DNA from: Adhaeribacter aerolatus
GTDB taxonomy: Bacteria > Bacteroidota > Bacteroidia > Cytophagales > Hymenobacteraceae
Direction of reading: 5' to 3'
Assembly: GCF_007991635.1 (NCBI RefSeq)
Contig: NZ_BJYS01000019.1
Coordinates: 62,001-126,000 of the forward strand
Length of the DNA stretch: 64,000 nt
In this document: one piece after another, positions 58,111 through 64,000 of the stretch
Position numbering within the stretch: the stretch's first letter is position 1
Layout: the number at the start of each line of letters is the position of its first letter
Position numbers and translations under genes: made by a program
Notes under the pieces: model-generated
Told to the model about the DNA's origin: nothing
The model's database searches: none
The model's input: only the letters and a program-made list of their open reading frames with translations

Positions 58111-58279
58111 TTTATTTAATCCGGTCTTTTTACGAAGGCTCACTTTAAATAAAATATTGCCTTATTCAACTCAAAACAATATATTAATAAAAAAAGAGTT
58201 AAATATCTTTTATTATTTCAAAATAAGTTTTACCTTTATATACCTAGTAAAACAAGTAATCTTCTAACCGTAATAATTC

Positions 58280-59230
58280 ATGGAAACCATTGATTTTTTA
58301 GACGTAACCGTAATAGAACCCCGCTTAAAGCACCCCACTATTTTTAACCGTTTCGACAACCTGACTGGCGGCGAAAGTTTGGTAATTCACAACGACCACG
58401 ACCCAAAACCGCTGTATTACCAACTGCTGGGCGAGCGGGGCAATATTTTTAAATGGGAATATTTATCCCAGGGTCCGGAAATTTGGGAAGTACGCATTAC
58501 TAAGCTTACCCCGGAGGAAGGCGAAACCATAGGCGAACTGGTAACCAAAGATTACCGGAAAGCCGAAATATTTAAAAAGTATGGGCTGGATTTCTGCTGC
58601 GGCGGTAAAAAATCGGTGGCGCGGGCTTGCGCAGAAAAAGGTATAAACCCGGTTCTGGTAGAACAGGAATTAAACGCCCTCACCGAAACACCGGTAGCCC
58701 GCACCCAGAATTTTAATGCCTGGGATTTAAGCTTTTTGGCCGATTATATTGAAAATACCCACCATACCTATGTGCGCGAAAGCTTGCCTGCCTTATCGGA
58801 ATATACTACTAAAATTGCCCGGGTACACGGCGAGCGCCATCCGGAACTAATAGAGATAGCCCGGCACTTTGTCGCCATTGCAGCTGAGTTGAACGCCCAC
58901 ATGCCCAAAGAAGAACGGGTTTTATTTCCGTACATCCGGCGGTTAAACGAGGCCGATAAATCTGGCGCTACTTTGGTAAAGCCCGGCTTTGGCAGTATCC
59001 AAAACCCGATAAACATGATGGAAATGGAACACGAAGCAGCCGGCAGCTCACTGGAAGCCATCCGGGAATTGAGTAACAATTATACCGTACCCGCTGATGG
59101 CTGCACCACGTACCGCCTGGCTTTTGCCAAACTGCAGGAATTTGAAAGCGACCTGCACCAGCACATTCACCTGGAAAACAATATTTTGTTCCCGAAAGCT
59201 ATTGAGCTGGAGCAGAAAGTTTTCTCCTGA
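58280..59230 (+). CDS. ric: Iron-sulfur cluster repair protein RIC (ScdA/YtfE) with N-terminal DUF2249 domain
   Basis: A 316-residue cytosolic protein. Residues 1-~75 form a DUF2249 domain (FNRFDNLTGGESLVIHNDHDP). The ScdA N-domain follows with FKKYGLDFCCGGKKSVARAC (~95-115), then a hemerythrin-like domain (~145-316; NTHHTYVRESL, HMPKEERVLFPYI, MEMEHEAAG, HQHIHLENNILFP). RIC proteins restore Fe-S clusters damaged by NO or oxidants. The DUF2249 fusion is an addition to the basic YtfE plan. It lies 170 bp after norB; TACCTTTA at 58231-58238 may give it its own promoter. Confidence 0.92.
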   Translation: METIDFLDVTVIEPRLKHPTIFNRFDNLTGGESLVIHNDHDPKPLYYQLLGERGNIFKWEYLSQGPEIWEVRITKLTPEEGETIGELVTKDYRKAEIFKKYGLDFCCGGKKSVARACAEKGINPVLVEQELNALTETPVARTQNFNAWDLSFLADYIENTHHTYVRESLPALSEYTTKIARVHGERHPELIEIARHFVAIAAELNAHMPKEERVLFPYIRRLNEADKSGATLVKPGFGSIQNPINMMEMEHEAAGSSLEAIRELSNNYTVPADGCTTYRLAFAKLQEFESDLHQHIHLENNILFPKAIELEQKVFS

Positions 59231-59284
59231 ATATAATCGGGTTTTAAAACTTATTCTTTTTCTGGAAACCAAAACAAAATAATA

Positions 59285-59788
59285 ATGGAAACAATAGTTA
59301 AACCCCTGAAAAGACATCCTGAATTAGTCGCCCTGTCAAGGGAACATCATTTTGAGTTGCTTTTTTCCTGGAAAATAAAACAGGGGCTGGCCCGTAAGGT
59401 CGACAGCCGGATCATTCAGGATTATATTAACTATTTCTGGGACCATCATTTAGAAAGCCACCTGGAAAAAGAAGATAAAATTGTAGTGCAAATTTTATCG
59501 GAGGCAGATCCGATGCGGTTCCGGGTGCAACAAGACCACGACCTCATCCGAAGTGTTATTAACTACCTTTCCAGCTACCGGGAGAACATTGATTATGTGC
59601 TGAACACCTTACAAATTTTAGTTAAAGAGCACGTAAGGTTCGAAGAGCGGGTATTTTTCCCGTACCTGGAAAAGGTAGCTACTCCCGGCCAACTCATATT
59701 AGTGGGTCTGGAAATAGAAAAACACGCCGAAAAGCCAACCGACGATTTTGAACCGGCTTTCTGGTTTTCCCAGCCCGAAAATAATTAA
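59285..59788 (+). CDS. Hemerythrin domain-containing protein
   Basis: A 167-residue predicted four-helix bundle. Candidate di-iron ligands: H21 or H22 (SREHHFEL), H59 with E63 (HLEKED), H85 (QQDHDL), and H116 with E120 (HVRFEER). It is related to the 49845-50327 protein (shared SxEHHxxLLFxWKI and FWDxHL patterns). It probably binds NO or O2 or helps iron-centre repair next to RIC. It lies 54 bp after ric in the same operon. Confidence 0.88.
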   Translation: METIVKPLKRHPELVALSREHHFELLFSWKIKQGLARKVDSRIIQDYINYFWDHHLESHLEKEDKIVVQILSEADPMRFRVQQDHDLIRSVINYLSSYRENIDYVLNTLQILVKEHVRFEERVFFPYLEKVATPGQLILVGLEIEKHAEKPTDDFEPAFWFSQPENN

Positions 59789-59806
59789 TTAGAAGACACC
59801 TGACCC

Positions 59807-60643
59807 ATGAGCCAGTTAACGCCTCCCTTAAAAATTAATGCCGAAACCCGCATTTCAACCTTAATACGGGCAAATCCGGCTACCATTGAGGCCATAGCGT
59901 CCATTAACAAGCACTTTGAAAAGCTGCGCAACCCGCTGCTGCGCAAAGTGCTGGCCTCACGGGTAACCATTGCCGATGCCGCCCGCATTGGCGGCACCAG
60001 CGTGGAAGTATTTTTTGAAAAATTAAAAGCGCTCGGTTTTGTTTCTGAAAGGGCCGGCGCCGTAACCCCTAACCCGGTTACAGCGCCGCTACCCGATTTG
60101 CCGCCCGTAGGCTTAACCTTAGATGTACGGGAAGGTTTGCAGCAGGGGCTTGACCCATTTAAAGAAATAATGGCTGCTGCCGAAAACCTGCCGGCCGGCA
60201 AAAGCCTGTTAATTATTAATACTTTTGAACCCATTCCGCTGTACGCCATCCTGCGGAAAAAAGGATTTACCCATTACACCTGCCAGTCTGCCGATAACCT
60301 GGTGCATACGTATTTTTACCAGGCTGGTCCGGCGGTGGCGCCGGATAAGCCGCTCCCGAATGCAGAAAAACCTTTTAAAAACCTGTACCGGCAATACCAG
60401 CACAACCTGGTAGAACTGGATGTCCGGAACCTGGAAATGCCGCTGCCCATGATGACTATTCTGGAAGCAGTGCACAAACTTTTAGCGGGGCAGGCTTTGC
60501 TGGTGTACCATTGCCGGGTACCCCAGTATTTATTGCCCCAATTAGCCGAGAACGGGTTTGGCTGGGCTGTAGCCAACCCGTCTCCCGGCGAGGTGCGCCT
60601 GCTGATTTATAAATTACCTGGCCATGAACTTACTAACCGCTAA
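59807..60643 (+). CDS. DUF1858 plus tandem DUF2249 protein
   Basis: A 278-residue cytosolic protein in three parts. Residues ~5-75 resemble DUF1858 (ETRISTLIRANPATIEAI, ITIADAARIGG-type text). Two DUF2249 repeats follow: ~105-170 (LDVREGLQQGLDPF, LLIINTFEPIPLYAILRKKGF) and ~200-275 (LDVRNLEMPLPMMTILEAV, LLVYHCRVPQYLLPQLAENGF). DUF2249 is also fused to RIC here. These domains recur in denitrification and NO-response clusters, but their chemistry is not established. The 3' end overlaps the next gene by 20 bp. Confidence 0.85.
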   Translation: MSQLTPPLKINAETRISTLIRANPATIEAIASINKHFEKLRNPLLRKVLASRVTIADAARIGGTSVEVFFEKLKALGFVSERAGAVTPNPVTAPLPDLPPVGLTLDVREGLQQGLDPFKEIMAAAENLPAGKSLLIINTFEPIPLYAILRKKGFTHYTCQSADNLVHTYFYQAGPAVAPDKPLPNAEKPFKNLYRQYQHNLVELDVRNLEMPLPMMTILEAVHKLLAGQALLVYHCRVPQYLLPQLAENGFGWAVANPSPGEVRLLIYKLPGHELTNR

Positions 60644-61889
60644 ACCAACGCCTAAAGTAGTAGTGTTGCCGCATTTTGCTTTTGCAGCGCTTTCCTTTCT
60701 GTTTCTGGCTGTTCTGTTATTTTTCTCCAAGGAAGCTTTGGTTGCCCATTATTTTCACCCCAAGCTACTTACCCTTACCCACGTAGCCGTATTGGGTTGG
60801 GCTACCATGGTCATTTTCGGGTCTTTGTACCAGTTATTGCCGGTTATTTTGCAGGTGCCGTTGTACAGCGCCAGGCTGGCCTTATTTACCTTCGGCTTTC
60901 TGGCTGCCGGCACTTTATTGCTGTCGTACGCCTTCTGGACTTTTTCGGTAGGGCTGCCACTACACCTGGCCGCTTGTTTTTTGGTAATTGCCTTCCTGCT
61001 TTTTAACCTTAACCTGTTTCAAACCACCCGCCAAACCAAAACCTGGTCCGTAGAAGCAGATTTTATTTTAACCTCGGGCCTTTGGTTGCTGATAACGGGT
61101 ATTATCGGGTTGCTGATGGCCTTTAATTTTTCTTATCCGTTTCTGAAAGAATCGCACCTGCATTATTTAAAGTTACACGCCCACGTAGGCATGGCCGGCT
61201 GGTTTCTGTTGCTGATAATTGGTGTTGGTTCCAAATTGTTGCCCATGTTTTTGCTTACGCACAAACTGCCGGTTAATTTACTTTCGTGGAGTTATTACCT
61301 GATTAACCTGGGTTTACTGCTGTTCAGCGTCGATCATTTATTTCTGCACACGCCATACCAGGTGGTATACGGCCTGGCCATAGGCACTGGTATGTTCCTG
61401 TTCATCATATTTGTGGTAGTGGCTTACCGCCGCCGGTTGCGCAAAAAAGTAGACGCGGGCATGCAACTATCGTTAATAGCAGTGGTGCTGATGGCATTGC
61501 CGGTGGTGTTGGTGGTGGCCGTAAGTGAGCCGGTAATAATGCCCGAGAAAACCCGTTTGCAATGGTACCTGGTTTATGGCATTTCTATTTTCCTGGGTTT
61601 TATTTCGGCTTTAATATTAGGACAAACTTATAAAACACTGCCTTTTATTGTGTGGATGCACCGCTACCAGCACCTGGTGGGCAAACAGCCGGTGCCCCAA
61701 CCCAAAGATTTATATTCGGAACGCTGGGTGCAGTGGCAGAATATTAGTTATCTGTTGGGTTTTATTTCCTTACTGGCCGGCGTAGCGTGGGCACAACCCA
61801 TCCTGCTGCATACCGGCAGCGGTCTGTTTTTGCTGACCGCTATTATCTATAATATTAATGTATTTAAACTATTGGGCAAGGGCCTGTAA
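60624..61889 (+). CDS. Haem-copper oxidase subunit I-like membrane protein in the NO operon
   Basis: A 421-residue protein with about twelve membrane helices. Histidines sit in helix contexts that recall haem-copper or NnrS-type proteins: KLLTLTHVAVLGWATMV (H53), YLKLHAHVGMAGWF and VDHLFLHTPY. A complete oxidase active site (His for two haems plus CuB, with the conserved Tyr) is not evident, so it may be a NO-related haem/copper membrane protein rather than an enzyme subunit. Its start overlaps the preceding gene by 20 bp, implying translational coupling. It shares the HAH...GW style motif with the protein at 45948-47234. Confidence 0.78.
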   Translation: MNLLTAKPTPKVVVLPHFAFAALSFLFLAVLLFFSKEALVAHYFHPKLLTLTHVAVLGWATMVIFGSLYQLLPVILQVPLYSARLALFTFGFLAAGTLLLSYAFWTFSVGLPLHLAACFLVIAFLLFNLNLFQTTRQTKTWSVEADFILTSGLWLLITGIIGLLMAFNFSYPFLKESHLHYLKLHAHVGMAGWFLLLIIGVGSKLLPMFLLTHKLPVNLLSWSYYLINLGLLLFSVDHLFLHTPYQVVYGLAIGTGMFLFIIFVVVAYRRRLRKKVDAGMQLSLIAVVLMALPVVLVVAVSEPVIMPEKTRLQWYLVYGISIFLGFISALILGQTYKTLPFIVWMHRYQHLVGKQPVPQPKDLYSERWVQWQNISYLLGFISLLAGVAWAQPILLHTGSGLFLLTAIIYNINVFKLLGKGL

Positions 61890-61910
61890 CATTAAGAAAA
61901 GAATTTCACC

Positions 61911-62276
61911 ATGACACCGGAACAAAATTTTGGCGAGCATATCTACGAGTTGTTAAAGCAAGTAATAGACCCGGAAATTGGCTTAAACATTGTAGATTTG
62001 GGATTAGTATACGAAGTGGCTTTGGCAGAAGATAAAACCATAACTGTTACCATGACCTTAACTTCGCCCGGCTGCCCCATGGGCCAAATGATTACGGGTG
62101 CGGTTAACAACGTGCTGGAAAAGCATTACCCGGATTATAATATTAAAGTTGATTTGGTATGGATACCCATGTGGGATGCCGATATGATTTCGGAAGCCGG
62201 CCAGGCCCAGTTAAACGGCGGCTACCAGCCGCAGCAACGCGATCACGGCGGTAGCTTGTGGGACCGGTTTTTTTAG
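61911..62276 (+). CDS. MIP18/DUF59 family metal-sulfur cluster assembly factor
   Basis: A 121-residue protein of the SufT/PaaD-like MIP18 family. The visible elements are QVIDPEIGLNIVDLGLVYEV (~residues 16-35), TMTLTSPGCPMGQMI with the conserved cysteine (~48-62), and VDLVWIPMWDADMISE. Members help assemble or mature Fe-S proteins. It lies 21 bp after the haem-copper-like gene, so the norB-ric block appears to include Fe-S rebuilding as well as repair. Confidence 0.9.
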   Translation: MTPEQNFGEHIYELLKQVIDPEIGLNIVDLGLVYEVALAEDKTITVTMTLTSPGCPMGQMITGAVNNVLEKHYPDYNIKVDLVWIPMWDADMISEAGQAQLNGGYQPQQRDHGGSLWDRFF

Positions 62277-62442
62277 AAAAAGAAATTATTTACCTCTTCT
62301 CTTTAAATAAACCAACAGTTTCGAATTTTGCCAGTATACTTACCTCTGATTACACCGAATAAAAATCCGTTTAAGAATATTGCCTGATAGATTTTAGGAA
62401 ATGCTTTGCCAACGGGTACAGAAAATTTAATTAAAAATAATC

Positions 62443-62456
62443 GGGTAAGTTTACCC
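62443..62456 (+). promoter_or_regulatory. Palindrome upstream of the second Rrf2 gene, candidate operator
   Basis: GGGTAA and TTACCC flank GT: a 6+2+6 perfect palindrome ending 8 bp before the ATG at 62465. The position over the ribosome-binding region would allow repression. The GGTAA half-site recurs upstream of the Rrf2 gene at 49678. Confidence 0.4.
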
Positions 62457-62464
62457 CCAATGGT

Positions 62465-62965
62465 ATGTTAACGAAAACTTCCGAATATGCTTTGCGCTCC
62501 ATTGTTTACGTAGCGATGCAGGCAGCCGAAGGTAAAAAAATAGGGATTAAAGAAATAGCCAAGGAATTAGAATTGCCGCTGCATTTTATCGGTAAAATTT
62601 TACAGGATTTGGTGCGTAAAGGAATTATCGCTTCTATTAAAGGACCTAACGGCGGATTTTACCTGAGCCGTCCGGCCAGCGAAATAACCATTATGGAGGT
62701 GGTGCGCGTAATTGATGGCGTAGAAGCTTTTAAAAGATGTGGCTTGGGTTTAAAACATTGCTCCGACACCCACCCTTGCCCGCTGCACCACGATTTTAAA
62801 AAATACCGTGATGGTTTAGCTACCTTATTCTCTACCAAAACCATCCGGGATCTGGTGCAGGATATTCAGAATGGGCATGCATTCATTCGCAACCGCCCCG
62901 AAACAGCAGCAATGTCTTTTATGATATCACCGGATATAGATAAGTTGCCGGATGAAAATTTTTAA
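62465..62965 (+). CDS. Rrf2 family transcriptional regulator
   Basis: A 166-residue regulator. The helix-turn-helix (KEIAKELELPLHFIGKI, residues ~29-45) and wing (SIKGPNGGFYL) are followed by cysteines C92, C99 and C105 in RCGLGLKHCSDTHPCPLH. Spacing (7 and 6 residues) is close to IscR and NsrR, where three Cys hold an Fe-S cluster that NO can destroy. It closes the norB-ric-MIP18 block, consistent with an NO-responsive regulator. Paralogue of the protein at 49244-49678, with a longer C-terminus. Possible autoregulation through the palindrome just upstream. Confidence 0.91.
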   Translation: MLTKTSEYALRSIVYVAMQAAEGKKIGIKEIAKELELPLHFIGKILQDLVRKGIIASIKGPNGGFYLSRPASEITIMEVVRVIDGVEAFKRCGLGLKHCSDTHPCPLHHDFKKYRDGLATLFSTKTIRDLVQDIQNGHAFIRNRPETAAMSFMISPDIDKLPDENF

Positions 62966-62990
62966 ACGTTTAAATACTTTTTCGTTTTTC

Positions 62991-63025
62991 GCCCATAAAG
63001 CTTTTAAACTTTATGGGCTTTTTTT
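62991..63025 (+). terminator. Terminator after the second Rrf2 gene
   Basis: GCCCATAAAG and CTTTATGGGC form a 10-bp stem with an 8-nt loop and a T-run, 26 bp past the stop codon. It closes the NO island. Confidence 0.88.
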
Positions 63026-63159
63026 AATTCAAAAATATTCCGGCAGTTTCAGTTTGGGTTATTAACCAAAGTCCTCTCAGAATATTTAAGAAATATTTTT
63101 ACGGCTACTCCTTTCAGAACGGATTATTAACTATTATTCCTTAGTTTTTAATTACCGCC

Positions 63160-64000
63160 ATGAAAAGAGCCTTTTACCTTCTATTTGCTTTTTCTTTTTC
63201 TGCTGCTACTGCTCAAAATATAAAACCCTCCCCGGTCGGCCAATATCCGCCACCGGTCAGTTTTACCACCCAGAAAGACCACCAGCACATGCTGAAACAA
63301 TTAGGTATCAAGTCACTTAGGCCCGGCCCCAGTGGAAATCCTGCCGATCCGAATGCAGCCAATTACGACGAGGCTCTGGCTAATCCGTACCCGAATTTAC
63401 CCGAGGTATTAACTTTAAATAACGGCAAAAAAGTAACTACCCCAGCCATGTGGTGGAAGCAACGTCGCCCCGAAATTGTAGAAGCTTTTGAGAGAGAAGT
63501 ATTCGGCCGGGTACCTCCAAAAGTGCCTAAAGTGACCTGGAAAGTAGCCATAGCCGAAAGAGAAATGGTAGGTTTTATTCCGGTTAACGCCAAACAGTTA
63601 ATCGGGCAGGTAGATAATTCGGAATACCCCTTACTGGACGTAAATATTGCCATGACGGTGGTAACCCCGGCCAATGCCCAAGGTCCGGTACCGGTGCTGA
63701 TGATGTTTGGCCGCAGCGCTTTACCTGCCCCGGCCCAGCCACCCAAAGAAAGTTTAGAAAAGATAAACGCTGCTCTTAAAGAATTGCTGGTGAAAAGCGA
63801 TCCTTCGTTAAAAGCAGTTTTTGAACAATATCCGGCCTATAATCCTATTACATCTACTGCTGTTAATCCCTTTGGTCCGCCACCGGCCGGCGATCCGCCT
63901 ACCCCTAATCAATTACTGGCGGCCGGCTGGGGTTATGTTTTAATTGAACCCGGCACGATTCAGGCCGACAATGGCGCAGGCCTAACCAAAGGTATTATCG
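63160..64000 (+). CDS. CE15-like glucuronoyl esterase / acetylxylan esterase family protein, 3' end beyond the window
   Basis: An open frame from the ATG at 63160 to the window end (280 codons seen). A signal peptide MKRAFYLLFAFSFSAATAQ starts the protein. The segments LPEVLTLNNGKKVTTPAMWWKQRR and EAFEREVFGRVPPKVPKVTW, and later VPVLMMFGR and LLAAGWGYVLIEPG, resemble the N-terminal half of Bacteroidota CE15-type glucuronoyl esterases, which cut lignin-xylan ester links. The catalytic serine region lies beyond the window, so activity cannot be judged. Confidence 0.78.
   Translation, partial: MKRAFYLLFAFSFSAATAQNIKPSPVGQYPPPVSFTTQKDHQHMLKQLGIKSLRPGPSGNPADPNAANYDEALANPYPNLPEVLTLNNGKKVTTPAMWWKQRRPEIVEAFEREVFGRVPPKVPKVTWKVAIAEREMVGFIPVNAKQLIGQVDNSEYPLLDVNIAMTVVTPANAQGPVPVLMMFGRSALPAPAQPPKESLEKINAALKELLVKSDPSLKAVFEQYPAYNPITSTAVNPFGPPPAGDPPTPNQLLAAGWGYVLIEPGTIQADNGAGLTKGII

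Noticed and set aside
58174-58238. Possible fourth two-box promoter upstream of ric
   Set aside because: TACCTTTA is a fair -7 element and an AAGA-N8-TCTT repeat is centred at the right distance, but the arms do not match TGAT/ATCA and no distal box is present.
59285-59788. Hemerythrin protein lacking an iron ligand (Y127 where its relative has H124)
   Set aside because: That position is outside the His/Glu set used by YtfE-type proteins; all HxxxE pairs and other histidines are kept in both proteins.
63363-63746. 127-codon minus-strand frame at the right edge
   Set aside because: It is antisense to the esterase gene starting at 63160, which has a signal peptide and family motifs.

Overview
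The window reads as a chromosomal segment of a Bacteroidota bacterium. The evidence is the TAnnTTTG-type -7 promoter elements, the AT-rich spacers, the Bacteroidota-type gene families (BNR-repeat proteins, PorT-like barrels, Sec-type lipoprotein NosZ) and the many lipoproteins. Gene content and moderate GC suggest Cytophagales, possibly Hymenobacteraceae such as Adhaeribacter. That family-level placement is inference.

Positions 1-36174 are mostly ordinary chromosome. They hold a partial DUF2279 protein, a phytanoyl-CoA dioxygenase-like enzyme, a retropepsin-like protease with a PDZ domain, a BNR-repeat protein, an aldehyde dehydrogenase, an ECF sigma/anti-sigma pair, a PBP4-type carboxypeptidase, an alpha/beta hydrolase, a thioesterase, sugar enzymes (AGE epimerase, GH2, a six-hairpin glycosidase, GalT), an aldo/keto reductase, an M1 peptidase, glutamate dehydrogenase, GyrB, polyphosphate kinase, and a CLC channel next to an HPP membrane protein.

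Positions 36175-62965 form a nitric oxide / nitrous oxide island. It starts with a nos operon: cytochrome c, clade II nosZ, a membrane-NosL fusion, nosD, nosF, nosY and a small lipoprotein. Next comes an unrecognised nitronate-monooxygenase-like flavoprotein, divergent from a polytopic His-rich membrane protein. A run of small minus-strand genes follows (cupins, DUF488, Rrf2 regulator, hemerythrin, cytochrome c, group III truncated haemoglobin), then a B12-dependent ribonucleotide reductase. The island ends with a plus-strand NO block: quinol NO reductase, RIC iron-centre repair protein, hemerythrin, DUF1858/DUF2249 protein, haem-copper-like membrane protein, MIP18-family Fe-S assembly factor and a second Rrf2 regulator. 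No nitrate or nitrite reductase is present, so as seen here the island consumes NO and N2O.

The main regulatory observation is that three promoters in the island (nos operon, norB, and the unrecognised flavoprotein) carry the same layout. Each has two FNR/CRP-like inverted repeats whose centres are exactly 22 bp apart, and in each the proximal centre lies 29.5 bp and the distal centre 51.5 bp upstream of the first base of a TAnnTTTG-like -7 element. This ties the unknown flavoprotein to the NO/N2O regulon. The window ends inside a CE15-like esterase gene.
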